Positions 1 through 7,473 of a stretch of 33,575 nucleotides of DNA are shown here, one piece after another. The first letter of the stretch is position 1. Every line of letters begins with the position of its first letter. Source of the stretch: Candidatus Enterocloster faecavium (lineage in GTDB: Bacteria; Bacillota; Clostridia; Lachnospirales; Lachnospiraceae); NCBI GenBank assembly GCA_019118585.1, contig DWYS01000059.1, forward strand, positions 1 through 33,575, written 5' to 3'. A program made the position numbers and the translations under genes. The notes under the pieces are model-generated. The model worked only from the letters and a program-made list of their open reading frames with translations. It was not told the DNA's origin and did no database searches.

Positions 1-15
1 TCCGTCTACCTGAAC

Positions 16-99
16 TGCAGAAGATGGGAGTCGAACCCACAAGGTATTTCTACCACACGGACCTGAACCGTGCGCGTCTGCCAATTCCGCCACTTCTGC
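16..99 (-). tRNA. tRNA-Leu (anticodon CAG)
   Basis: The reverse complement folds as a class II tRNA of 84 nt. The acceptor arm pairs GCAGAAG with CTTCTGC and leaves discriminator A. The D-arm region reads GGCGGAATTGGCAGACGC, the anticodon loop TTCAGGT presents CAG, a variable arm follows, and the T-loop contains GGTTCGACTCC. No CCA is encoded at the 3' end. The long variable arm and the CAG anticodon fit leucine. Confidence 0.95.
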
Positions 100-166
100 T
101 TTCCCGCCTCTGCATTCCTGCAGACGACAAGGGAAATTATAATCCAAGTTTCCTGGTTTGTCAATC

Positions 167-367
167 CTATTTTTCCTGTTTCATCCGCAAAGACGTTCCG
201 GGATTTTTTCCCGTTCCTTTTCCTTCCCCAAACCGCAAGATCAGGTCTGTCCTCCTTTTTCCCAGGATATTGTTCAGCTCCCTGACGCTTAAATGGCCGT
301 TTAAGTACATATTCGCAAGATCCACAGACTCGGCCCCAATCTGCGCTACAAGTTCCAAATTCGTCAT
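167..367 (-). CDS. Small hypothetical protein (66 aa)
   Basis: I do not recognise this protein. It has 66 residues, no membrane segment, a helical-looking N-terminal half (LELVAQIGAESVDLANMYLNG) and a basic C-terminal tail rich in Gly, Lys and Arg. The ATG is preceded by AGGAGAAGAGGG at a suitable distance, which is the main reason to accept the gene. It lies between the tRNA and the 108-aa membrane protein, on the same strand as both. A longer ORF in another frame covers the same DNA and the tRNA; it has no comparable ribosome binding site and was left out. Confidence 0.5.
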   Translation of the reverse strand: MTNLELVAQIGAESVDLANMYLNGHLSVRELNNILGKRRTDLILRFGEGKGTGKNPGTSLRMKQEK

Positions 368-473
368 AATCCCTCTTCTCCTGATGTTCTTTCAATTTTT
401 GCCGGCATAATAAGATGACCTGAACTCTTACCAGTATATGAGGAACTTTCCGCAGATATGACGGTATTTTAGG

Positions 474-512
474 GAAAAAGAGGATGAGACCTCTGCAGCC
501 TCATCCTCTTTC
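474..512 (-). terminator. Rho-independent terminator after the 108-aa membrane protein gene
   Basis: Inverted repeat AAAGAGGATGAG / CTCATCCTCTTT with an 11-nt loop. On the minus strand it is followed by a run of T. It lies about 40 bp downstream of the 108-aa gene, so that gene is probably a single transcription unit. Confidence 0.8.
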
Positions 513-550
513 TATCCTTCCTTTTTGAAATATCCTTTTCAAATGAACCC

Positions 551-877
551 TTATGCTTCCTCGGTCTTCTCCGGAGCCTTCTTCTCCTCCTTCTCGTCCT
601 CGAAGAAATCGTCGTCGAAATCATCATCGAAGTCGTCCTCGAAGTCCTCCAGATAATCCGGAGTGAAGAAACGGTATACCGCATAAGCGATTCCCGCTAC
701 GGCAGCTACCGCGCCGATGATGGCCAGCACCCAGAGGATACAATTTTTCTTCTTATCCTCCTCTTCCTTGCGGTGCAGCAGATCATTCAGCTTTGTTGCA
801 TTTACAATCTCCTCTACACGGCTCATCGCATCTCTTCCCATGGCATCCAAACGCTCCTTATCGAATTTATTCATCAT
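551..877 (-). CDS. Single-pass membrane protein with acidic C-terminal tail (108 aa)
   Basis: No function is known to me; similar small proteins are common in Lachnospiraceae. Residues 1-46 are charged and probably helical, residues 47-70 form one clear transmembrane helix, and residues 74-96 are a very acidic stretch of Asp, Glu and Phe (repeats of the type DDF) ending in a Lys/Glu/Pro tail. The DNA of the acidic part is a visible 12-bp-period repeat. The start is the first ATG of an ATGATG pair, preceded by AGGAAGTGGGAG. It has its own promoter (extended -10 at 913-918) and terminator (474-512). The acidic tail probably lies in the cytosol or outside depending on topology, which the sequence alone does not settle. 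Confidence 0.8.
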   Translation of the reverse strand: MMNKFDKERLDAMGRDAMSRVEEIVNATKLNDLLHRKEEEDKKKNCILWVLAIIGAVAAVAGIAYAVYRFFTPDYLEDFEDDFDDDFDDDFFEDEKEEKKAPEKTEEA

Positions 878-912
878 ACTCCCACTTCCTTTCCCGGTTT
901 GTTGTCTTTTTC

Positions 913-921
913 ATTATAACA
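913..921 (-). promoter_or_regulatory. Extended -10 promoter of the 108-aa membrane protein gene
   Basis: The minus strand reads TGTTATAAT, a perfect extended -10 element (TGnTATAAT). No good -35 box lies 17 bp upstream, as is usual for extended -10 promoters. The predicted leader is about 30 nt. Confidence 0.65.
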
Positions 922-1012
922 TGTCCACAGTTGTTTTTCTATCTTATTTTTTTCAAATTTTCAAAAAATATACGATTTTCCAGGGCGGTGTCGAACTCCG
1001 GAGAAATCTGTC

Positions 1013-3265
1013 CTAAATTTTTTCCAGCTTGGCAAAGGAGGCAAACATCCGTTTTCTTCCCGCCGTATCAAAATCCACTGTAACCTCGAAATCCTTTCCT
1101 CCATCCTTGATCTCCGCAACCGTGCCCTGCCCAAACTTGATGTGTCTGACCCGGTCCCCGGCCGCGTAATCCAGATGGTCCTTTTTTTCTACCGTAAAGG
1201 TTTTTCCAAAAGAAGGCTTGGAGCCGCCGAACCCTCCTGCCCGCCCGGAACTTTTGGGGGCAGCTGCCGGCTGGGGCGTCTGATTCCAGGGCAGAGCGGC
1301 CTCCTCGCTCTTTTTCCCAAAAGAGGGGGCAAACAGATCCGGAACATGCATCTCCACCGTCTCCTCCGGCAGTTCGTCGATAAAGCGGCTGACCCGATGC
1401 CAGCGGCTTTCTCCATTGACCATCCGTTTTCTGGCCGCCGTCATCACCAGCTCCTTTTCCGCTCTGGTAATCCCCACGTAACAGAGCCTCCGCTCCTCCT
1501 CCACATCGTTCGGATCTGCTGAGTATATGGACATGGCGCTGGGAAACAGCTCCTCCTCCATCCCCACCAGATAGACCTTGGGAAATTCCAGTCCCTTGGC
1601 ACTGTGAAGCGTCATAAGGGTAATCCGTTCTTCCGACTCGTTCAGAGAGTCCACATCCGCTACCAGGGCCACCTGTTCCAGGAATTCATCCAGGCTGGGG
1701 GAAGGGCTGTCGGCCTCATAGGCGGCCGCCTTGTTGATCAGCTCGCTGATATTTTCCAGGCGGGTCTCCGCTTCCTCCTCCCCTTCCTGCTTCAGTTCCT
1801 CCTCATACCCGGTTTTCTCCAGCACTGCCTGGATCAATTCCCTGACGGAGACTTTTCCGGATGCGGTCATAGCCCGCAGCTCCTCAATCTGACTTACAAA
1901 ACCCTCGATCTTTCCCGCGGTCCTGCCCATCCCGGGGATCATTTTTGCCTCCTCCAGAGCCTCGTAAAGGCTGAGATTATTGGCTGAGGCAAAGACCGTC
2001 GCCTTGCTCATGGAGGCCGCGCCGATTCCCCTTCTGGGTACATTGATGACCCGCAGGGTCGCCAGGTCATCCTCCCCGTTGGCAATGATTTTTAAGTAGG
2101 CCAGGATATCCTTGATCTCCCGGCGCTGATAGAAGTTCACCCCGCCTACCAGCCGGTATGGGATATTGTAAAAAATGCACCGTTCCTCAAACAGACGGGA
2201 CTGGGCGTTGGTCCGGTAAAGCACCGCCTGGTCTTTCAGGGAAAACCCTTCTTTTTGTATCTCCTGGAGGACAAAATCTGCTTCCTCCTTCGCTGTATCG
2301 AACTGATAAAAGCTTACCTTTGGACCAGCCTCGTTGGCCGTCCAGAGCCGTTTCTCCTTGCGGCCTGTATTGTGCCGGATCACCTCGTTGGCCGCATCCA
2401 GAATATTCTGGGTGGAGCGGTAATTCTGCTCCAGCTTGATCACCTTTGCCCCCGGAAAGGATTCCTCAAAGTTCAGGATATTCCCGATATCCGCTCCCCG
2501 GAACTTGTAGATGGACTGGTCATCATCTCCCACCACGCAGAGATTCCGGTATTTTGCCGCCAGAAGGCGGACCAGCTCAAACTGAGCCAGATTGGTGTCC
2601 TGATACTCATCTACCATAATATAGCGGAACCGCTCCTGATAGGAGTCCAGGATCTGCGGATTGGTCCGGAACAGCTCCACCGTCTTGACGATCAGATCAT
2701 CAAAATCCAGGGCATTGTTCTTTTTCAGCTGTCTCTGGTACTCCTGATAAATTTCTCCCACCTTTTTCAGGCGAAAATCCGGCCCCGCGTTCAGAAGGAA
2801 CTCTTCCGGCCCGACAAGCTTATCCTTAGCCGAAGAAATCACCCCCAGCACCTGGCGTTCCTTAAACTGCTTGGTATCAATATTCAAAAGGCGGAATACC
2901 TGCTTCATCAGCGTCCGCTGGTCATCGCTGTCATAGATGGAAAAGTTTTTTCCATATCCAAGGGCTTCTATATACCGTCTTAAGATCCTTACGCAGGAAG
3001 AGTGAAAGGTACTGACCCAGATGCTCTCCGAGCCAAGGCCCACCAGCTGGTCCACCCGCTCCCGCATCTCCCCCGCCGCCTTGTTGGTGAAGGTGATGGC
3101 CATAATATTCCAGGGAGCCACATGGCGCTCTTCAATTAAATAAGCCGCCCGGTGGGTCAGGACTCTGGTCTTTCCGGAGCCAGCTCCCGCCAGGATCAAG
3201 AGCGGACCCTCGGTACAGCAAACCGCCTCCTTCTGCATTGGATTTAGTGAATCGTAAATACTCAT
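1013..3265 (-). CDS. pcrA: ATP-dependent DNA helicase PcrA (UvrD/Rep family, SF1A)
   Basis: PcrA is a 3'-5' DNA helicase for repair, removal of proteins from DNA and plasmid rolling-circle replication in Gram-positive bacteria. The 750-aa product has the Walker A motif GAGSGKT at residues 27-33, the motif II sequence DEYQDTN near residue 224, QNYRST (motif IV region), TLHSAKGLEFPKVYLVG (motif V) and YVGITRAEKEL (motif VI). The last 50 residues (AGDRVRHIKFGQGTV...) are the Tudor-like C-terminal domain typical of PcrA. The start at 3265 (MSIYDSLN) is chosen because AGAGGCGG lies upstream and the N-terminus aligns with the family; an upstream in-frame start would add 21 unlike residues. Size and motifs are complete. 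Confidence 0.97.
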   Translation of the reverse strand: MSIYDSLNPMQKEAVCCTEGPLLILAGAGSGKTRVLTHRAAYLIEERHVAPWNIMAITFTNKAAGEMRERVDQLVGLGSESIWVSTFHSSCVRILRRYIEALGYGKNFSIYDSDDQRTLMKQVFRLLNIDTKQFKERQVLGVISSAKDKLVGPEEFLLNAGPDFRLKKVGEIYQEYQRQLKKNNALDFDDLIVKTVELFRTNPQILDSYQERFRYIMVDEYQDTNLAQFELVRLLAAKYRNLCVVGDDDQSIYKFRGADIGNILNFEESFPGAKVIKLEQNYRSTQNILDAANEVIRHNTGRKEKRLWTANEAGPKVSFYQFDTAKEEADFVLQEIQKEGFSLKDQAVLYRTNAQSRLFEERCIFYNIPYRLVGGVNFYQRREIKDILAYLKIIANGEDDLATLRVINVPRRGIGAASMSKATVFASANNLSLYEALEEAKMIPGMGRTAGKIEGFVSQIEELRAMTASGKVSVRELIQAVLEKTGYEEELKQEGEEEAETRLENISELINKAAAYEADSPSPSLDEFLEQVALVADVDSLNESEERITLMTLHSAKGLEFPKVYLVGMEEELFPSAMSIYSADPNDVEEERRLCYVGITRAEKELVMTAARKRMVNGESRWHRVSRFIDELPEETVEMHVPDLFAPSFGKKSEEAALPWNQTPQPAAAPKSSGRAGGFGGSKPSFGKTFTVEKKDHLDYAAGDRVRHIKFGQGTVAEIKDGGKDFEVTVDFDTAGRKRMFASFAKLEKI

Positions 3266-3299
3266 TAAATTCTTACCGCCTCTGTAAAAGTTTTTTTCT

Positions 3300-3328
3300 A
3301 TCTTATAACATTTTGATGGTTTTGTCAT
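3300..3328 (-). promoter_or_regulatory. Probable pcrA promoter
   Basis: The minus strand reads ATGACA, 17 bp, TAAGAT, ending about 35 bp upstream of the pcrA start codon. Five of six -35 bases and four of six -10 bases match the sigma-A consensus. An overlapping TATAAG is an alternative -10. Confidence 0.45.
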
Positions 3329-3376
3329 CTCCTGTTTTTTGCCCTATTTTCTTTCCGGCTTCCTGGATAGTTATAC

Positions 3377-3405
3377 TTGTCATATGGTTTTCAATACTAT
3401 ATAAT
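3377..3405 (+). promoter_or_regulatory. Sigma-A promoter of the DUF1836 gene
   Basis: TTGTCA, exactly 17 bp, then TATAAT: an almost ideal sigma-A promoter. The predicted transcription start is near 3412, so the leader would be only about 13 nt and would begin at the ribosome binding site GAGGTGA (3414-3420). Confidence 0.8.
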
Positions 3406-3424
3406 AAGGATATGAGGTGATAAA

Positions 3425-4051
3425 ATGAAAACAAATGAAGAACGGCTGGAAGAAATTCTGGCATATTTGGACAGCCTGTCCCATATCCGCTCTGAGGAAA
3501 TTCCGAACATTCCCCTGTATATGGACCAGGTCACGACTTTTATGGACGAACATTTAAAAGACATAAAGCGGCACCAGGAAGACAAGGTTCTGACCAAAAC
3601 CATGATCAACAATTATGCAAAAAACAACCTTCTTCCCCCGCCTGAAAAGAAAAAATACAGCAAGAACCATATGCTGATGCTGATTTTTATTTACTATTTT
3701 AAAAATCTTCTCTCCTTCAGCGATATTGAGGAAATTTTCCGCCCCATTACGGAACGTCACTTTTCCGGCGATGACTCCGGCCTGAAGCTGGAAGATATTT
3801 ACAATGAAGTGTTTACCCTGGAAGAGGAGCAGATGGCCCACTTAAAGGAGGACATCCGCCAGAAGTATGAAAAAGCCTCTCAGACCTTCAGCACTCATTC
3901 TGTTGAAGGGGAGGACCTGGAATACCTTCGGCTCTTCTCCCTGATCTGTGAGCTTTCCTTTGATGTGTATCTGAAAAAGCAGATGATTGAAATGATCGCA
4001 GACGAGCTACGCTCCGAACATCCCCAGGAGAACGGACGCAAAAAGAGATAA
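3425..4051 (+). CDS. DUF1836 domain protein, putative DNA-binding regulator
   Basis: The 208-aa protein matches the DUF1836 type found across Clostridia and Bacilli. Residues about 55-80 (TKTMINNYAKNNLLPPPEKK) resemble the start of a MerR-like winged helix, in which a Tyr-rich motif is followed by a basic wing. Residues about 80-110 are a hydrophobic helix (MLMLIFIYYFKNLLSF) that I read as the protein core rather than a membrane segment. The C-terminus is helical and charged. A transcription-factor role is an inference; no target is known. The start is set by GAGGTGA five bases before the ATG. It is a single-gene unit with a strong promoter and a strong terminator. Confidence 0.85.
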   Translation: MKTNEERLEEILAYLDSLSHIRSEEIPNIPLYMDQVTTFMDEHLKDIKRHQEDKVLTKTMINNYAKNNLLPPPEKKKYSKNHMLMLIFIYYFKNLLSFSDIEEIFRPITERHFSGDDSGLKLEDIYNEVFTLEEEQMAHLKEDIRQKYEKASQTFSTHSVEGEDLEYLRLFSLICELSFDVYLKKQMIEMIADELRSEHPQENGRKKR

Positions 4052-4055
4052 AAGG

Positions 4056-4118
4056 ATCCCGCCCGAAACCTGAATCTGCGGTATCTTCCGCAGATGCGTT
4101 TTCCGGGCGGGATTTTTA
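4056..4118 (+). terminator. Terminator of the DUF1836 gene (nested hairpin)
   Basis: The outer stem pairs ATCCCGCCCG (4056-4065) with CGGGCGGGAT (4104-4113), and an inner hairpin TCTGCGG / CCGCAGA lies in the loop. TTTTT follows on the plus strand. It begins 5 bp after the stop codon and lies between convergent genes, so it may also slow transcription arriving from the repressor gene on the minus strand. Confidence 0.88.
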
Positions 4119-4134
4119 CTGCCGGTACATGGGC

Positions 4135-4446
4135 TTACGGTTCTTTTTTCAGTTCCAGTTCGGGATTCAGTCTGGCAAATACCATATCGTATCCATCGCT
4201 TCCATAATTTAAAGAACGGTTTACGCGGCTGATGGTAGCGGTGGACGCCCCTGTCTTCTCCGCAATCTCCAGATAGGTTTTCCCTTCCCTGAGCATCTTG
4301 GCTACCTCGTAGCGCTGAGAAAGGGACAGCAGCTCATTGATCGTACATACATCCTCAAAAAACTTATAGCATTCCTCCGGTGTTTTCAGAGTCAGAATGG
4401 CATCGAACAAATGGTCCACTGCCTCAGTTTTGATCTTCTTATTCAT
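4135..4446 (-). CDS. YerC/YecD family TrpR-related repressor
   Basis: The 103-aa protein matches the YerC/YecD family of TrpR-like proteins (often found near pcrA in Bacillota). Residues about 56-80 (TYLEIAEKTGASTATISRVNRSL) form the helix-turn-helix, and residues 16-50 make the helical dimer core (ECYKFFEDVCTINELLSLSQRYEVAKML). Target genes and ligand cannot be told from the sequence; the family is not proven to bind tryptophan. The start has AAAGGAGAGGG upstream. It has its own promoter and is transcribed away from the ribokinase operon end. Confidence 0.92.
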   Translation of the reverse strand: MNKKIKTEAVDHLFDAILTLKTPEECYKFFEDVCTINELLSLSQRYEVAKMLREGKTYLEIAEKTGASTATISRVNRSLNYGSDGYDMVFARLNPELELKKEP

Positions 4447-4494
4447 ATGGAACTACCCTCTCCTTTATTTCATCGTAAAATAACGCATACGGCT

Positions 4495-4523
4495 ATTTTA
4501 ACATATTAAAGTCTGAAAGTCCA
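4495..4523 (-). promoter_or_regulatory. Promoter of the YerC-like repressor gene
   Basis: The minus strand reads TGGACT, 17 bp, TAAAAT, with a TG extension one base before the -10. The predicted leader is about 40 nt. Confidence 0.55.
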
Positions 4524-4599
4524 TATCTGGGAGAGGGTTTCTTTTTTTATCCCTGCGGCCTCCCAATACCCATGATCCAGTTTCGTCCCGGAACTTTTT

Positions 4600-5505
4600 T
4601 CATCCCAGAGCCTCTTCCACTTCCCTCCGCTCCGGGATCGAGGGGGCTGCTCCTGGTCTTGTTACCGCAATCGAGGCGGCCTTCGCAGCCATCTCCATGG
4701 CCTTTTCCGGCCTCATTCCCTCCAGCATCCCGGCGATAAAATATCCGCTGAAAGTATCCCCGGCCGCCGTAGTGTCCACCGCTTTTACCGGAAAGCTGGG
4801 CTGACAGAACTGTTTTTCACCATTAGCAAAAATCGCCCCGTCGCTCCCGATGGTAAGCACGATCACCCCTTGAGGAAATTTTGACGACAGATCCGACGCC
4901 AGCTCCTCCATGGTCCTTCCTTCCGGATGCCCGTCCTTCTTCAGAAGTCCAAATGCCTCCGTCTCATTCAGCAGGAAATAATCCACTAATTCCAGAGGAA
5001 TGTCAAATATTTTCTCATCCATGGGCGATGGATTCAGTACGATTTTCATTCCCCTCTCATGGGCCTTCCGGGTCAAATAGGGCAGTTCGTTGATTTCATT
5101 CTGGAGTACCAGGAATTCTCCCTCATGAAACTTCTCCAGGACCTCATCAATCTGTTCTCTGGTAATCGCCTGGTTCGCCCCGCCGTAAAGGAGGATACAG
5201 TTGTCTCCTTCTTTGTCATTCTGGATAATCGCGTTGCCTGTGCGCACATCCGAACGGATCTGCACACAGGAGGTGTCCACTCCGGCCTTTCCCAGTATAT
5301 CCAGCAAAAAATTTCCATCCTCGCCGACAGCGCCTGCCAGATACGTGGAAACTCCCGCTTTTGCCAGGGCAATGGACTGATTCAGCCCCTTTCCGCCGGA
5401 AAATACCTGGAGGGACTGGGAAGAAAGGGTTTCCCCTTTTCTCACAAAGTGGTCCACACGGTAGGTATAATCAATATTCAGCGAACCGAAACATAATACT
5501 CTCAT
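4600..5505 (-). CDS. rbsK: Ribokinase (PfkB family)
   Basis: It phosphorylates D-ribose to ribose 5-phosphate with ATP, here most likely the ribose released by the nucleoside hydrolase of the same operon. The 301-aa protein has the N-terminal PfkB signature with GGKG at residues 37-40 (GGKGLNQSIALAKAG), the NETE motif at 180-183 and the anion-hole/catalytic motif DTTAAGD at 244-250, with Asp250 as base. Length and motifs are those of bacterial RbsK. It is the last gene of the nucleoside operon, 11 bp behind the M20 gene; its AGGAG lies within the final codons of that gene, so translation may be coupled. The spacing of 14 bases is long for a ribosome binding site. Confidence 0.93.
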   Translation of the reverse strand: MRVLCFGSLNIDYTYRVDHFVRKGETLSSQSLQVFSGGKGLNQSIALAKAGVSTYLAGAVGEDGNFLLDILGKAGVDTSCVQIRSDVRTGNAIIQNDKEGDNCILLYGGANQAITREQIDEVLEKFHEGEFLVLQNEINELPYLTRKAHERGMKIVLNPSPMDEKIFDIPLELVDYFLLNETEAFGLLKKDGHPEGRTMEELASDLSSKFPQGVIVLTIGSDGAIFANGEKQFCQPSFPVKAVDTTAAGDTFSGYFIAGMLEGMRPEKAMEMAAKAASIAVTRPGAAPSIPERREVEEALG

Positions 5506-5516
5506 ATAATCTTCAT

Positions 5517-6650
5517 CTACTCCTGTCCGCAGTCTGCTGCGAATTTCTGCAAAATCCTGATCGCAGCCTCATATTTCTCAATTTCAACATATTCATTGGG
5601 CTTATGAGCCATGGACGGCTCTCCCGGTCCAAACAGAAGAATATCCCGTTCTCCATTCCGGTCCAGGACGGAACCATCGGTAAAGAAATTGATGCCCAGA
5701 TCCGCTTCCTCGTATCCGGCCTCCCTGAGTTCTTTCCCCAGCAGCTTCACCATAGGATGAGAGGATGAGATTTCGATCGCTCTTCTGTCATTTAGCACCG
5801 TAAAATCCGCCTCAAACCGGGAATCCTTTTCTTTCAGCTTTTCCAGCGCTTCCCTGGCTTTGCCCAACACCATCTCTCTGGTCATGCCGGGAACCATCCG
5901 GATATCCATCACCGCCCGGCAGCGGTCCGGCGTCATATTATTGGCCACGCCCCCCTCGATCATCGTAATCTGGGCGGTGGATGATCCCAGCAGCGGATGT
6001 GTGCTCTGCTCCACATATGCCTTAATCTGAGCCCCGATCTCCGCTGCACCGTACACCGCGTTCGCCCCCTCCTGAGGATAAGCGCCGTGACTGGTAACTC
6101 CTCTGGCAGAAATTTCCAGCCAGAGGCAGCCCTTCTGCGCCACTCCAAGCTTCATTCCAGTGGGCTCTCCCACCAGGATCCACTGTCCATCCGACATTTT
6201 TCCTTCTTTCAGCACCATTTCGGCACCAAGTCCGCCTTTTTTCTCATCGCAGGTGCCAAGAAACTGAATATTACAGGCCGGTTCCTGGTCCAGATGACAG
6301 AGGGCGTATACCATGGCGGCAAGGCCGCTTTTCATATCCGAAGCCCCTCTGGCGTAAATCCTTCCATCCTTCTCCACTGCCTTGGACGGATTGGTATCCC
6401 ACTCCTGAAGCTCCCCGTAAGGCACGGTATCCAAATGTCCGTTCCAGATAACCGTTCGTTCCTGGTTTTTTCCAGGAACGAAGGCGATCACATTTGCATG
6501 GGTCTCATCCATCTTCTGAACTTCTGCCTGGATTCCATGGTCTGAAAAATATCGGGTCAGGTACTCTGCCACATTTCCTTCGTTATCCCGTGAATTGACC
6601 GACGGGATTTCCAGCAGCCTTTTTAAGAGCTCCAGCTCCTCCCCATTCAT
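5517..6650 (-). CDS. M20 family metallo-amidohydrolase (ArgE/DapE-like), altered metal site
   Basis: This 377-aa protein has the two-domain fold of M20 enzymes, which hydrolyse amide or carbamoyl bonds. Visible ligands are His72 (NGHLDTVP), Asp105 (ARGASDMKSG), Glu162 (VGEPTG) and a C-terminal His (MAHKPNEY). The DEE motif, which supplies the general base and a metal ligand, reads CDEKKGG: Glu136 is kept but the second Glu is Lys137. The paralogue two genes upstream has the normal CDEEGGG. The start at 6650 (MNGEELEL) has AAGGAAGG upstream and leaves a 17-bp gap to the previous gene; an upstream GTG-type start would overlap that gene. The substrate is unknown. Given its neighbours, an N-acyl or ureido group from a nucleoside is possible. 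Confidence 0.9.
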   Translation of the reverse strand: MNGEELELLKRLLEIPSVNSRDNEGNVAEYLTRYFSDHGIQAEVQKMDETHANVIAFVPGKNQERTVIWNGHLDTVPYGELQEWDTNPSKAVEKDGRIYARGASDMKSGLAAMVYALCHLDQEPACNIQFLGTCDEKKGGLGAEMVLKEGKMSDGQWILVGEPTGMKLGVAQKGCLWLEISARGVTSHGAYPQEGANAVYGAAEIGAQIKAYVEQSTHPLLGSSTAQITMIEGGVANNMTPDRCRAVMDIRMVPGMTREMVLGKAREALEKLKEKDSRFEADFTVLNDRRAIEISSSHPMVKLLGKELREAGYEEADLGINFFTDGSVLDRNGERDILLFGPGEPSMAHKPNEYVEIEKYEAAIRILQKFAADCGQE

Positions 6651-6667
6651 GGGATCACCATCCTTCC

Positions 6668-7420
6668 TTACAACTGACGGGTCAGCCATTTTGCCATATT
6701 CTGGAACAGCTTATTGTAGCCTTCCCAGCTGCAGAATTCCGGCGGAGCCCAGTGGGGCGCACAGTCTGTGGTAAAGGCGGCGGAACGTCCCTTGCCGTAC
6801 TCTCCGATGGCGATGAAGGGATTGCCCTCCACCTCGGCCAGAAGTTCTGCTCCATCTCTCAAAATAGTCTTATTATATCCCAGGATCCTCGGCCATTGGC
6901 CCAGTCCTTCCAGAATCTCATGGTCCTTCACCGTAACAGGGCGGATTCCCTCGCAGTGCTCCATGCGGTCATCGGTGGAAAGCACCTGGACCGGCAGGAC
7001 TTCCTGCACCGCCGTATCCTGCCACTTGCCCTTTCCGTCAATTCCGGAGAAGGTCATATATCCGCCCACCATCAGGAGGGCACCGCCTTCCAGCACATAG
7101 TCCCGGATCAGGTTGCAGCGGTTGGGCATCATCTCGCTTCTGGAAAAGGTTGCCCCCGGAAGCAGCAGAGTATTTGCGCCGATATCGGAAAGCACCAGCA
7201 GATCATATTTCTTCAGTTCTTCCATGGTAAAGGGGAATTCCTCCATCGCCAGGTGGTTCGGCATAAAGGTAAAGTCGTAGCCGCCCTCCTCCAGGGCTGC
7301 CTTCAAAAACTTTTCCCCCGTTTCATACACCGAAGTATAAAAGGTATCAAAACCTTTCACATGGGTAGTAAAACTCATCCAGGATTCACCTGCAAGCAGG
7401 ACTCTTTTCTTGTCGCTCAT
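6668..7420 (-). CDS. GATase1-like domain protein (DUF1355/STM3548 type)
   Basis: The 250-aa protein resembles the class I glutamine amidotransferase-like family exemplified by Salmonella STM3548 (GATase1_like, DUF1355). The flavodoxin-like fold is visible in KKYDLLVLSDIGAN (residues 70-83) and EGGALLMVGGYMTFSG (111-126), and a late GEYGKGRSAAFTTDCAPHWAP segment. Where a true amidotransferase has its nucleophilic Cys in a G-x-C-x-G elbow, this protein has GGYMTF (119-124), so glutamine hydrolysis is unlikely. It may be a binding or hydrolase relative. It has a perfect AAAGGAGG and sits between two M20 genes in the nucleoside operon, which ties it to processing the same substrate. No function is established. 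Confidence 0.82.
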   Translation of the reverse strand: MSDKKRVLLAGESWMSFTTHVKGFDTFYTSVYETGEKFLKAALEEGGYDFTFMPNHLAMEEFPFTMEELKKYDLLVLSDIGANTLLLPGATFSRSEMMPNRCNLIRDYVLEGGALLMVGGYMTFSGIDGKGKWQDTAVQEVLPVQVLSTDDRMEHCEGIRPVTVKDHEILEGLGQWPRILGYNKTILRDGAELLAEVEGNPFIAIGEYGKGRSAAFTTDCAPHWAPPEFCSWEGYNKLFQNMAKWLTRQL

Positions 7421-7437
7421 AAAATGCTCCTCCTTTT

Positions 7438-7465
7438 GAAATCATCAAATTGAAATTATCAAATT
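7438..7465. repeat. Two tandem 14-bp copies in an operon gap
   Basis: GAAATCATCAAATT (7438-7451) is followed directly by GAAATTATCAAATT (7452-7465), one mismatch. It lies in the AT-rich 53-bp gap before the GATase1-like gene, next to its ribosome binding site. Confidence 0.85.
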
Positions 7466-7473
7466 AAATATGG

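Noticed and set aside
6-395. A 129-aa minus-strand frame covering the tRNA
   Set aside because: It runs through the tRNA-Leu gene and competes with the 66-aa frame that has a good ribosome binding site.
2255-2983. A 242-aa plus-strand frame inside pcrA
   Set aside because: It is antisense to conserved helicase motifs, has no ribosome binding site and looks like translated reverse codons.
4540-4599. A terminator after rbsK
   Set aside because: Only a weak imperfect palindrome (GTTCCGGGACGAAAC) without a stable stem or following T-run is visible; no clear terminator of the nucleoside operon was found.
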